From a candidate division NC10 bacterium CSP1-5 (GTDB taxonomy: Bacteria; Methylomirabilota; Methylomirabilia; Methylomirabilales; CSP1-5): a stretch of DNA of 64,000 nt. Below, piece by piece: positions 16,422 through 26,420 of this stretch. The notes beneath the pieces were generated by a model. The model was not told the DNA's origin and ran no database searches. It worked only from the letters and a program-made list of their open reading frames with translations. The stretch covers positions 58,022 to 122,021 of the forward strand of contig LDXR01000009.1 of NCBI GenBank assembly GCA_001443495.1, written 5' to 3'. Numbering within the stretch: the first letter of the stretch is position 1; each line of letters opens with the position of its first letter. The position numbers and the translations under genes were made by a program.

Positions 16422-17396
16422 CTACGCCAGGATGCACCGAGCCCAGTGGCCTGGTCGAATCTCCCTGAGTTCCGGCTCTGTGGGCCAACAGTCTCCGATC
16501 ACCTTCGGACACCGGGGGGCGAACTTGCATCCGGTGGGGAGGTCCAACAGGTTGGGGATGAGACCGGGGATTGCCGTCAGGCGCCTGTGCCGTTTTCCCG
16601 TCTCCAGTTTGGGGAGCGATTCCAATAGGCCCTGGGTGTAGGGATGCAGGGGGGTCTCAAAGAGCTGTTCCGCGGAGGCCTCTTCCACGACCCTGCCGGC
16701 ATACATCACCACGACCCGGTCGGCAGTCTCCGCAATGACCCCCAGGTCGTGGGTGATCAGGATCACCGCCATCTGCATCTCCTCCTGGAGACCCATGAGC
16801 AGGTCGACGATCTGTGCCTGGATGGTCACGTCCAGGGCGGTGGTGGGCTCATCGGCGATGAGGAGCCTCGGACCTAAGGCGAGGGCCATCGCAATCATGA
16901 CGCGCTGGCGCAATCCCCCCGAGAGCTGGTGGGGATACTCGTACGCCCTCCTGGCGGGGTCGGGAATCTTGACCCGCCGCAGAACCTCAACCGCCCGATC
17001 CCATGCTTCCCGCCTGGAGACCTTCTGATGGTGCCGGATCCCCTCCGCCACCTGCTCCCCCACCGTGAAGACCGGGTTGAGGGACGTCATGGGCTCTTGA
17101 AAGATCATGGAGATGGCGCACCCGCGGATGCTGCGCATCTCCTCCTCGGGCAGGCGTAAGAGATCTCGCCCCTCAAAGCAGATCGTGCCGCCGACAATCC
17201 TCCCCGGAGGGTTCGGGATCAATCGAAGGATCGACAGGGCGGTGACCGTCTTCCCGCACCCCGACTCCCCCACCAGGCCGAGCGTCTCGCCGGGCCGAAC
17301 ACTCAGAGTCACCCCGTCAACGGCCCGGACCACCCCTTCTCCCGTGAAGAAGTGGGTCTGCAGGTCTTGGATCGTCAAGAGGCTTCCGTTCCTCAC
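16422..17396 (-). CDS. dppD: Peptide ABC transporter ATP-binding protein (DppD/OppD type)
   Basis: This is the second ATPase of the peptide importer. Seen: Walker [13 protein letters not shown], signature [14 protein letters not shown], Walker [13 protein letters not shown] and the C-terminal [15 protein letters not shown] extension typical of the Opp/Dpp family. At 324 residues it is of normal length. It directly follows dppC: the stop of the permease and the start of this gene are adjacent. Confidence 0.93.
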   Translation of the reverse strand: MRNGSLLTIQDLQTHFFTGEGVVRAVDGVTLSVRPGETLGLVGESGCGKTVTALSILRLIPNPPGRIVGGTICFEGRDLLRLPEEEMRSIRGCAISMIFQEPMTSLNPVFTVGEQVAEGIRHHQKVSRREAWDRAVEVLRRVKIPDPARRAYEYPHQLSGGLRQRVMIAMALALGPRLLIADEPTTALDVTIQAQIVDLLMGLQEEMQMAVILITHDLGVIAETADRVVVMYAGRVVEEASAEQLFETPLHPYTQGLLESLPKLETGKRHRRLTAIPGLIPNLLDLPTGCKFAPRCPKVIGDCWPTEPELREIRPGHWARCILA

Positions 17397-18278
17397 CTAG
17401 GACCTCAGACGCGGATCCAGGACATCGCGCAGCCCGTCGCCCAGCACATGGAACCCAAGAACCGTACAGGTGATTGCCAGACCGGGAAAGACGCACAACC
17501 AGGGCTTGGCGGTGAGATAGACGACTCCTTCGGCGAGGAGGGACCCCCAACTCACCATGGGGGGCTGGATCCCGAGGCCGAGAAAGCCGAGGCCCGCCTC
17601 TGCGAGGATATTGGAGGCGACCCCGAAGGTCATGGCCACCAGGATCGGGGCCAAGCAGTTCGGGAGCAGATGCCGAAAGATGATCCTTCCCTTTCCCGCT
17701 CCCAAGGCAACGATCGCTGCGATATGTTCCGCCTCTCGCAGACTGAGGACTTGTCCCCGCACCAGCCGAGCCACCGACGTCCATCGGACGGCCGTCAGCA
17801 CGATAATGACACTCAGCAGCCCGGGTTGCTCAAGGACCGCCGTCAACGCAATGGCCAACACGAGCCCCGGAAAGGCCATCACGGCATCGGTAGTGCGCAT
17901 CAAAACGCCGTCCATGCTACCACCGAAATACCCAGCAAACAAGCCGATTGTCACGCCGATTGGGGTCACCACCAGCTCGACGACGATTCCGACGAGGAGG
18001 GAGATCCGCGCCCCATACAAAACCCGGCTCAGCAGGTCGCGGCCTAGCAGATCAGTCCCGAACCAATGGTCACCCCGAGGGGGAAGCAGGCTGAATCCCT
18101 GTAACCTTTCAGGGATTCGGGTGGGGTCGTACGGCGCCAGCAGGGTGGACAGCAGCGCCATCAGGCCAAAGAAAAGAAGGATCGCAGAGCCCAGGACGAT
18201 CCCGGGTGACCATCGCCCCTGCCCCGAAAAGAGCCCCCGCATCGATCGTCCTGTGCCCCTCTGTGCGCGTTCGGACAT
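17397..18278 (-). CDS. dppC: Peptide ABC transporter permease (DppC type)
   Basis: This inner-membrane permease subunit has an N-terminal membrane helix (about 20-42), then the family block [22 protein letters not shown] and five further helices, with the EAA-loop sequence [21 protein letters not shown] that contacts the ATPases. The open frame extends 150 codons further upstream through dppB, but that part is low-complexity and an artefact. The ATG at 18278, 8 bases after the dppB stop, gives 293 residues, the usual size. Confidence 0.92.
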   Translation of the reverse strand: MSERAQRGTGRSMRGLFSGQGRWSPGIVLGSAILLFFGLMALLSTLLAPYDPTRIPERLQGFSLLPPRGDHWFGTDLLGRDLLSRVLYGARISLLVGIVVELVVTPIGVTIGLFAGYFGGSMDGVLMRTTDAVMAFPGLVLAIALTAVLEQPGLLSVIIVLTAVRWTSVARLVRGQVLSLREAEHIAAIVALGAGKGRIIFRHLLPNCLAPILVAMTFGVASNILAEAGLGFLGLGIQPPMVSWGSLLAEGVVYLTAKPWLCVFPGLAITCTVLGFHVLGDGLRDVLDPRLRS

Positions 18279-18286
18279 GGACGGTG

Positions 18287-19216
18287 TCACTCCGCTAATC
18301 TCACCCGAGGATCCACGAGCGCGTACGCCAGGTCGACCACGAGGTTCGCCCCGAGGTAGATGAGGGCGAAGAGGAGCGTCGCCCCCAACACCACGGGGAG
18401 GTCGCGATTGCCCACCGCAGCCACCAGCAGGCGACCGAGCCCTGGCCAGGCAAAGACCGTTTCGGTCAGGGGTGCACCGACAAGGAGATCTCCGAGGCTG
18501 ATCCCGACAAGGGTCAGGATCGGCAAGACCCCGTTCCGAAGGCCATGTTTCAGGATAACCACCCGCTCTTTGAGACCCTTGGCCCGTGCCGTCCGGACGT
18601 ATTCCTGTCGGAGGACCTCGAGGAGAGCGCTCCGAGTCATCCGGGCGATGTAGCCCGCCTGGAGTGCCCCCAGCGTGAGGGCGGGAAGTACGAGGTGGCC
18701 GAAGGCTCCATCGCCGTATCCCGAGATGGGAAACCATCCAAGCGAGACGGCAAAAAGCAGGATCAGCATCATCCCAAGCCAGAAGACGGGCGTCGAAATA
18801 CCGAGGAGCGAGAGCGTCATCATGAGGAGGTCCACGCCAGTGTTGTGTCGTATTGCCGCCACGATCCCCGCAGCCATCCCCAGCACGACCGCCACGACCA
18901 TCGCCGCCACCGCCAGCCGCACCGTCGCCGGGAGCCGCTCGGCCAGGGTCTCACTCACCGGCCTTCCCTGCCGGTAGGAGTAACCCAAATCCCCGACCAG
19001 GAGCTTCCCCATATAGAGGGCATAGCGGTGCCACAACGGCTTATCGAGCCCGTATTCTGCCCGGATCCTGGCCACCACCTCTGGATCGGCGCGCTGCCCC
19101 ATCATCACCCGAACCGGATCCCCGAGGGCCACATGAGTCAACAGGAAGGTGATGAGCGTCACCCCAAACAGAACCGGGAACGCCTGCCCGCACCTGCTGA
19201 GGACATACCTCCTCAT
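18287..19216 (-). CDS. dppB: Peptide ABC transporter permease (DppB type)
   Basis: This inner-membrane permease has the standard N-terminus MRRYVLSRCGQAFPVLFGVTLI, a periplasmic loop with GDLGYSYRQGRPV, and the EAA loop YVRTARAKGLKERVVILKHGLRN. At 309 residues it is of normal length. The ATG at 19216 after GGGGGA is used in place of the longer frame to 19435, which would run into the hydrolase gene. No substrate-binding protein gene adjoins this operon. The nearest is at 33300-34916. Confidence 0.92.
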   Translation of the reverse strand: MRRYVLSRCGQAFPVLFGVTLITFLLTHVALGDPVRVMMGQRADPEVVARIRAEYGLDKPLWHRYALYMGKLLVGDLGYSYRQGRPVSETLAERLPATVRLAVAAMVVAVVLGMAAGIVAAIRHNTGVDLLMMTLSLLGISTPVFWLGMMLILLFAVSLGWFPISGYGDGAFGHLVLPALTLGALQAGYIARMTRSALLEVLRQEYVRTARAKGLKERVVILKHGLRNGVLPILTLVGISLGDLLVGAPLTETVFAWPGLGRLLVAAVGNRDLPVVLGATLLFALIYLGANLVVDLAYALVDPRVRLAE

Positions 19217-19253
19217 CGTTGTCCCCCAAGCGGCGGCCTTTCCGCGTCTCCCC

Positions 19254-20132
19254 TCATCGCTCCAGGACCTTGACGAAAAAGGCCAACACCTTCTCCTTAT
19301 ACTTCTTCGGGTCCCGCGCATAGGTTCCACCGTGATCGGCCCCCTCGATGATCCACAGTTCGGCTCGATCAGGGGGCGCGGCCTCATAGAGAAGACGGGC
19401 GTGCTCGACGGGAATCTGCCGGTCACCCGCTCCATGAATAATCAGGATCGGCACTTGAGCCTTGGCAATGGCCCGGCGGGGATCGATGGTCCCGATATCG
19501 ACCCCCAGCAGGGAGGCGTAGGATCGAATGAGCCACACGATCGGGGTCTTGGTAACGCCGGGGAGGTATCCGTAGACCGCCTCCACCATCCGCTCCATGT
19601 CGGCGAAGGAGGAATCCGCCACGATCCCCTTGAGATCGGCGTCCTCGACCAGAAGGAGCACTGCTGCTCCAAGGGAAAAGCCGAGCCCGCCGATGTTCGT
19701 CTCCCCGCGCCCCCTGAGATAGCGGATGGCAGCCCTCAGATCCTCCTGCTCCCGGTATCCGACCGTGGTTACGCTTCCCTCGCTCTGGCCGAAGGACCGA
19801 AAGTCAAACAGGAAGAGGTTGTAGCGTGGGTGGAGGAACTGGGCGAGAGGCAGCAAATCCCCCTTGTCGGCAGGATAGCCGTGGGTCACCAGGATGGTCC
19901 CCTTCGCTCTCCGGGAGGAAGGGATGTACCAGCCTCGAAGCGTCAAACCGTCTGTGGTGCGGAAGCGCACGTCGTCGTACGGGAGCTTGAGATGCAAGGG
20001 GGTGATGTTGGAGTGGAACTTGAGAGGAAAAATGGCCAGCACGAATTGGACCGTGGCGAAGAGGAAAATCCCGACGGCAAGGGAGACGACAGCCCTGACC
20101 AGTAGAGAAAGGGGCGAACGCTTCACGCCCAT
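19254..20132 (-). CDS. Membrane-anchored alpha/beta hydrolase
   Basis: An N-terminal membrane segment (about residues 10-33) is followed by an alpha/beta-hydrolase fold. The nucleophile Ser lies in GFSLGA, a His-Gly oxyanion segment is seen in VTHGYPADKGD, the acid is likely the Asp in IHGAGDRQIP, and the base is likely the His in EGADHGGTY. It resembles the family annotated as dienelactone-hydrolase or peptidase-like, but the substrate is unknown. It lies between cbbY and dppB on the same strand, 84 bases after cbbY, and may be the last gene of the carbon-fixation operon or an independent gene. Confidence 0.8.
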   Translation of the reverse strand: MGVKRSPLSLLVRAVVSLAVGIFLFATVQFVLAIFPLKFHSNITPLHLKLPYDDVRFRTTDGLTLRGWYIPSSRRAKGTILVTHGYPADKGDLLPLAQFLHPRYNLFLFDFRSFGQSEGSVTTVGYREQEDLRAAIRYLRGRGETNIGGLGFSLGAAVLLLVEDADLKGIVADSSFADMERMVEAVYGYLPGVTKTPIVWLIRSYASLLGVDIGTIDPRRAIAKAQVPILIIHGAGDRQIPVEHARLLYEAAPPDRAELWIIEGADHGGTYARDPKKYKEKVLAFFVKVLER

Positions 20133-20216
20133 TCCGCGGGTATGTGGGTCCGGATCCGGTCCGCCGTCTCCCCGCTCCGCTCCGGGTCCCCTGTGACGAC
20201 CTTCCGATCGAATCCC

Positions 20217-21062
20217 CTACCCTCCCCCGTCCAACGCGGAATCGCATCCGCCACCCTCATGGCCGCGGCGTGCAGACGCTGTGCTTCGATGGTGGAGCCG
20301 ATGGAGCGTCACGGTATCGATCACCTCCCCCACCTCGATGCCGTGAGGGTTATACAGGACTCGGCTCCGCAGACCAGGATCACCCAGCTCCTCAACCACA
20401 AAGTCAGCCTGGCTAAAGTCGTGGTTCCGGCAATAGCTACTGGGGATGATCACACAGGAGAGCGCGGCCCCCTTGGCGGCCTCTAGGCCGTTCTGGGAAT
20501 CCTCGATGGCAAGGGCCTGCTCAGGGCGGATGGCGAGCTTCGAGAGGGTAACCCGGTACGCCTCGGGGTCCGGCTTTTTCCGGGCGACGTCTTCACCCGT
20601 GATGACGAGGGTGATCCGCGAGAAGCGATCCCGCCCAAGGAGTTTCTCAAGCAAAGGCTCGACCCACGCCCGGCTTCCGGTCGTCGCGACCGCCGTGGTC
20701 ACACCCTCTCGATGCAGCTCATCGAAGAGGCGGAGGATACCGGGCCGCGGGAAGATGTCACACCCCTCGACGAGTTGACGGAAGGCTTCATTCTTGACCC
20801 GATGAAGCTCTGGCACCAGCCGATCCCGCTCGGCCGCGAGCAGCGGCCGGTACCGATCGAAGTAGAAGCGGAGGCGCTCCTTTCCGCCGGCCACCCAGAG
20901 GAGTTCCCCGTAGAGGCCCTCTCCCCATCGGTCAGGCAGGCCCAACCGCTCGAAGGCGTGATTGAAGGCCACCCGATGACCATCACGCTCCGTCTCGGCC
21001 AGCGTGCCGTCCACATCGAAGATAGCTACCTGAAGCCTGGACATCTTCACGGCGGAAGTCAC
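20217..21062 (-). CDS. cbbY: CbbY-type HAD sugar-bisphosphate phosphatase
   Basis: CbbY dephosphorylates xylulose-1,5-bisphosphate, a side product of RuBisCO that inhibits the enzyme. Seen: HAD motif I FDVDGTLAETE, motif II ATTGSRAWVEP, motif III Lys in ARKKPDPEAY and motif IV IEDSQNGLEAAKG. The start FDVDGTLAETERDGHRVAFN is characteristic of CbbY. It lies 33 bases after prk in the cbb operon. The GTG at 21062 or the ATG at 21044 could be the start. Both have weak ribosome sites. The last ~35 residues are Gly/Arg-rich and not conserved, so the 3' end may have drifted. Confidence 0.88.
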   Translation of the reverse strand: MTSAVKMSRLQVAIFDVDGTLAETERDGHRVAFNHAFERLGLPDRWGEGLYGELLWVAGGKERLRFYFDRYRPLLAAERDRLVPELHRVKNEAFRQLVEGCDIFPRPGILRLFDELHREGVTTAVATTGSRAWVEPLLEKLLGRDRFSRITLVITGEDVARKKPDPEAYRVTLSKLAIRPEQALAIEDSQNGLEAAKGAALSCVIIPSSYCRNHDFSQADFVVEELGDPGLRSRVLYNPHGIEVGEVIDTVTLHRLHHRSTASARRGHEGGGCDSALDGGG

Positions 21063-21095
21063 CAGGTGGCCACCATCGGCCCGAAGAGAATCCCG

Positions 21096-22013
21096 TCAGG
21101 CCCTTCCCCCGGGCCGGCGGCCGTGGCTCTCTGTCCCGAGGAGTGCCTGCCGCTCCTCCATCATCTTCTTGATGATCGGTTCGAGGATGATCTCCATGGC
21201 GAGGCCCATCTTGCCTCCCGGGACCACGATGCTATTCCGCCGCGACATGAACGAGTCACGGAGTATGGCCAGGATATAGGGGAAATTGATATGAAACTTG
21301 CCAGGGTCCCGGAACCGGATCACCGCAAAGCTCTCATCGGGTGTCGGGATGTCACGAGCAATGAACGGATTCGACGTGTCCACGGTAGGCACGCGCTGGA
21401 AATTGATATCCGTTAGCGAAAACTGGGGTATGATATAGCGCACATAGTCGGGCATGCGCCGGAGGATGGTTTCGGTGACGTCCTCCGGGGTGTAGCCTCG
21501 CTGTGCGGTGTCGCGATGGATCTTCTGGATCCACTCGAGATTGACGATGGGGACCACGCCAACCAGCAGATCTACATACTGCGCCACATTGACCTTCTCG
21601 GTGACCACTGCCCCATGCAGCCCTTCATAAAACAGGAGATCCGTGTCCTTTGGGAGGTCCTCCCAGGGGGTGAAGGTCCCTGGTTCCTGGCCGAAGGGCT
21701 CTGCCTCCTCCCAGTTGTGCGGGTAGTAACGACGCTGCCCCGTCCCCGTTTGGCTATACTGCCGGAAAAGTTCCTCCAGTTCCTCGAAGAGGTTTGCCTC
21801 CGCACCGAAATGGCTCAGGGTCCGCCCCTCACCCTGCGCCTTTGCCACAACTTCCCGCATCTCGGCCCGGTTGTACCGGTGGAAGCTGTCCCCCTCGATG
21901 AATGCAGCGTTCACCTGGAGTCTGTAGAAGATATGTTCAAACGCGACCTTCACTGTTGTGGTGCCAGCACCGGACGAACCGGTAACGGCGATGATTGGAT
22001 ACCTCTTCGACAT
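21096..22013 (-). CDS. prk: Phosphoribulokinase
   Basis: This enzyme phosphorylates ribulose-5-phosphate to the RuBisCO substrate RuBP. It is the class I (proteobacterial, octameric) form: the P-loop AVTGSSGAGTTTVK at residue 9, the signature blocks EGDSFHRYNR and HFGAEANL, and YEGLHGA with the catalytic segment are present. At 305 residues it is of normal length. AAGGAG precedes the ATG. It lies between cbbX and cbbY. Confidence 0.96.
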   Translation of the reverse strand: MSKRYPIIAVTGSSGAGTTTVKVAFEHIFYRLQVNAAFIEGDSFHRYNRAEMREVVAKAQGEGRTLSHFGAEANLFEELEELFRQYSQTGTGQRRYYPHNWEEAEPFGQEPGTFTPWEDLPKDTDLLFYEGLHGAVVTEKVNVAQYVDLLVGVVPIVNLEWIQKIHRDTAQRGYTPEDVTETILRRMPDYVRYIIPQFSLTDINFQRVPTVDTSNPFIARDIPTPDESFAVIRFRDPGKFHINFPYILAILRDSFMSRRNSIVVPGGKMGLAMEIILEPIIKKMMEERQALLGTESHGRRPGGRA

Positions 22014-22086
22014 GTGTCACTCCTTCCCTTCGATTACTGGCGGAGACATTCTCGGCCTCGAAGCCTGAGGGGTCGCCTTCGAGGCG

Positions 22087-23028
22087 CTATCGGGCCAGGT
22101 CCTCCTCCCCTCCGGTCGACCCCTTGGGGGCGTCCAGATCAGGAACCTCGGCGAAGACCCTGCTCTTCAGGATGTCGGACGCGTCGATGTGCGCCAACTC
22201 CTCTCTGGTCAGCATTCCTCCATGGGTATAGAGGCGGTTGGCCTGCCGGAGCTTGATCCGGTCGATGGCGTTTCGGACACTTCTCGCGTTGGCGAATTCC
22301 GGCAACGCCATCCGCCGTTTGAGATAGTCACGGAACGTCTCCCGCGCCGCCTCGTCGAAATGGTACTTCTGCTGGGCCACCATCATCTCCCCGATTTGCA
22401 TCAGCTCTTCGATGGTAAAGTCCGGGAAGTCGAGATGGTGAGCCACACGGGAGCGCATGCCGGGGTTGAAGCTGAAGAATGTGTCCATTCGGTCCTTGTA
22501 CCCGGCCAGGACCACCACAAGATCTTCACGCTGATTCTCCATCACCTGGAGCAGGATCTCGATGGCTTCCTGCCCATAGTCCCGCTCGTTCTCCGGGCGA
22601 TAGAGGTAGTACGCCTCATCAATGAAGAGCACGCCTCCCATCGCCTTCTTGAGCACCTCCTTGGTCTTCGGGGCGGTGTGCCCCACGTACTGGCCGACCA
22701 AATCGTCCCGTGTCGCAGTGATCAGGTGATCCCTGCGAATGTAGCCCAGGCGATGGAGGATCTGGGCCATCCGCATCGCCACCGTGGTCTTTCCGGTGCC
22801 GGAGCGGCCCGTGAAGCACATGTGGAGAGCGGGACGTTCTGCCCCCAAGCCCACCTCCCGTCGGAGGCGGTCGACGAGGAGGAACGCGGCAATCTCGCGG
22901 ATCCGGGTCTTGACCGACTGGAGGCCCACCAGCTCGCGGTCCAGACCATCTAGCACCTCCTGGACGTGGGAGTCCTTGAAGGCCTGAGTGACGTCGAGCG
23001 CGTCTTTGTCGGTCTGCGCCTCACCCAT
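22087..23028 (-). CDS. cbbX: CbbX, red-type RuBisCO activase
   Basis: This AAA+ ATPase removes inhibitory sugar phosphates from red-type RuBisCO by pulling on the C-terminus of the large subunit. Seen: Walker [13 protein letters not shown], pore-loop segment [13 protein letters not shown], Walker [14 protein letters not shown], and sensor/arginine-finger region [11 protein letters not shown]. The length is 313 residues from the ATG at 23028. The frame extends to 23238, but that would overlap cbbS out of frame. CbbX occurs with form IC/ID enzymes, which supports the RuBisCO class assigned below. Confidence 0.95.
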   Translation of the reverse strand: MGEAQTDKDALDVTQAFKDSHVQEVLDGLDRELVGLQSVKTRIREIAAFLLVDRLRREVGLGAERPALHMCFTGRSGTGKTTVAMRMAQILHRLGYIRRDHLITATRDDLVGQYVGHTAPKTKEVLKKAMGGVLFIDEAYYLYRPENERDYGQEAIEILLQVMENQREDLVVVLAGYKDRMDTFFSFNPGMRSRVAHHLDFPDFTIEELMQIGEMMVAQQKYHFDEAARETFRDYLKRRMALPEFANARSVRNAIDRIKLRQANRLYTHGGMLTREELAHIDASDILKSRVFAEVPDLDAPKGSTGGEEDLAR

Positions 23029-23057
23029 GGTGAAACTCAATCCCGTCAAACTGATCC

Positions 23058-23507
23058 TTACCGACCGACATCTGGGCCACCGCCGTCTGTCGAGTAGCGG
23101 TCGCCTTCGGGCCTGTCCGTGGCATAACTGTGCACGGTGTACCGGATATTCCGGCCCCCTGCCTCCTGCCGCGCAAGACCGAAGCCGGGTTCGTGCTTCG
23201 GCCGGTGGACGATGAAGGAGAGCCTGATCGTCTCCCACCCTCTGGTACTGTCGAGGGCGTTCACCTTGATGTAGTGGTTCGGGTAGGCCTTACGGCAGGT
23301 GGTCACCTCTTGCATGACTGCCGCCGGGTCTTTCAGGTCGAACATCGGCGCCCCCCACATCTCCCAGTACGTGTTGCGGGGGTGTGGGTCATCCGTGAAC
23401 TCGACGCTCACGGCCCAGCCTTGATTCAAACAATACTCCACCTGCTTGCTGATCTGCTCGTCAGTTAGATCGGGCAGGAACGAGAAGGTCCCTTGGGTGA
23501 TTCTCAT
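23058..23507 (-). CDS. cbbS: RuBisCO small subunit (form IC type)
   Basis: This is the small subunit of the L8S8 RuBisCO. The beginning [19 protein letters not shown], the core [14 protein letters not shown] and the C-terminal extension [12 protein letters not shown] are typical of red-type form IC small subunits, whose C-terminal hairpin fills the central channel. The protein is 149 residues long. AGGAGG precedes the ATG. It is located 20 bases after cbbL. Confidence 0.96.
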   Translation of the reverse strand: MRITQGTFSFLPDLTDEQISKQVEYCLNQGWAVSVEFTDDPHPRNTYWEMWGAPMFDLKDPAAVMQEVTTCRKAYPNHYIKVNALDSTRGWETIRLSFIVHRPKHEPGFGLARQEAGGRNIRYTVHSYATDRPEGDRYSTDGGGPDVGR

Positions 23508-23527
23508 GGCTTTTCCTCCTACACAAC

Positions 23528-25003
<1,476 letters not shown>

Positions 25004-25056
25004 TCACTCGGGGACGAATCGCCTGCCACGCTTTCCCGGTAAGATCGGCTCCGGCC

Positions 25057-25395
25057 TCAGGTGTCCCCTGCAGCCTCCTTCACGCCACTCTGGACAAGGC
25101 CTAGACAACTTCGGCGCAGTGCTGGGATGTTCTCGGCTACCGAGGCCTTTTTGTTGAACACTGCGGAGCCGGCCACAAGGACCTCGGCGCCCGCCGCGAC
25201 CACGGAGGGGGCCGTCTGGGCGTTGATCCCTCCGTCTACCTCGACCTCGCAGCCTGCTCCCTGTTCTCGCAGCATCTGGCCCAGCGCGTGCAGCTTGCGG
25301 ATGGTATTGGGGATAAGCCTCGCACAGTCCGCCGAAAGGATCGACGGGGCGATCTTCACCGGGAACCTCTCTGCCCCACCCCGCGCCTGCGTCAC
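25057..25395 (-). pseudogene. rpe: Ribulose-phosphate 3-epimerase remnant with large in-frame deletion
   Basis: Rpe interconverts ribulose- and xylulose-5-phosphate in RuBP regeneration. The frame keeps the start VKIAPSILSADCARL and then jumps straight to IPNTIRKLHALGQML, GCEVEVDGGINAQTAPSV and VLVAGSAVF, which belong to the last third of the enzyme. About 120-130 central residues are gone, including the HFDVMD and DVHLM metal-ligand and catalytic segments. The late Asp (DGG) remains. The junction is near 25316-25320 and keeps the frame. A GTG at 25359 with GAGAGG upstream is the likely ancestral start. It is either a decayed gene or an assembly deletion. The protein cannot be an active epimerase. 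Confidence 0.85.
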
Positions 25396-25398
25396 CGG

Positions 25399-26412
25399 TT
25401 ACACCACCCCCTCGTACCGCATCCCAGCGAGCTTGCGCAACCGGCCGAAATTGTGCCGTGCCTCGACCCAGCGCACAGTCCCCGAAACCGAACGCATGGC
25501 CAAGGAATGGGTCTGGGCTCCTCCCGGAAAATATCGGACGCCCCGCACAACCTCTCCATCGGTGATCCCGGTGACGGCCACAAAGACGTTTTCTCCCGAG
25601 CAGAGGTCATCGAGTGCGAGAACTTTGTCCAGGTCATGACCCTCGGCGTGAGCCTTCTCGCGGTCTTTCTCGTCCTTTGCCCAGAGCCGTCCCTGCATGT
25701 CGCCTCCCAGGCACTTGACAGTACAGGCAGTGATCACCCCCTCGGGCGTCCCCCCGATCCCCATGAGGACATCAACCCCTCTGTCCTGCACCAACGTAGC
25801 GAGGAGGCCCGCCGTGACATCCCCGTCGGTGATGAGCCTGAGTTTTGCTCCAATCTTTTCGACATCCTCGACCATCGCCGCGTTGCGCGGACGGTCAAGG
25901 GCAATCACGGTGAGCTCCCGGACCTCACGCCCTTTGGCCTTCGCGATGGCATGAAGGTTTTCACGCACGGGGGCGTTGAGGTCGATCACGCCCCGCGCCT
26001 GGGGACCGACTACGATCTTGTCCATGTAGGCGAGGTGGCTGGTAAAGAGGCTCCCTCGATCGGCCAGCGCCACGACCGAGACTGAGCCTGGCCTCCCCAC
26101 CGACAGCATGGTGGTCCCATCAATGGGGTCCACGGCGATGTCCACGAGAGGCGGAGACCCGGTGCCGATCCGTTCGCCGATGTACAACATCGGCGCCTCG
26201 TCTTTCTCTCCTTCGCCGATGACCACCTCTCCATTCATGGGAACGGTGCTCAGGGCGAACCGCATCGCGTCCACCGCCGCCTGGTCCGCCGCTTCCTTCT
26301 TCCGGCGGCCGGCGAACGGGGCGGCCGCCATGGCCGCGGCCTCGGTTACCCGCACCAGATCCATGGCTAGGTTGCGGTCCATCGGCTTCGTTTCTTCCCC
26401 GCGCTTCACCAT
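25399..26412 (-). CDS. glpX: Fructose-1,6-bisphosphatase class II
   Basis: This Calvin-cycle and gluconeogenic phosphatase forms fructose-6-phosphate, and class II members in autotrophs may also act on sedoheptulose-1,7-bisphosphate. Seen: metal site VDPIDGTTM, the GEGEKDEAPMLYIGE block and LITDGDVTAG, all GlpX signatures. The ATG at 26412, preceded by AAAGGGAG at 11 bases, is preferred. A GTG at 26424 would overlap the tkt stop. Length is about 337 residues. It lies between tkt and the rpe remnant. Confidence 0.93.
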   Translation of the reverse strand: MVKRGEETKPMDRNLAMDLVRVTEAAAMAAAPFAGRRKKEAADQAAVDAMRFALSTVPMNGEVVIGEGEKDEAPMLYIGERIGTGSPPLVDIAVDPIDGTTMLSVGRPGSVSVVALADRGSLFTSHLAYMDKIVVGPQARGVIDLNAPVRENLHAIAKAKGREVRELTVIALDRPRNAAMVEDVEKIGAKLRLITDGDVTAGLLATLVQDRGVDVLMGIGGTPEGVITACTVKCLGGDMQGRLWAKDEKDREKAHAEGHDLDKVLALDDLCSGENVFVAVTGITDGEVVRGVRYFPGGAQTHSLAMRSVSGTVRWVEARHNFGRLRKLAGMRYEGVV

Positions 26413-26420
26413 CCTCGATC

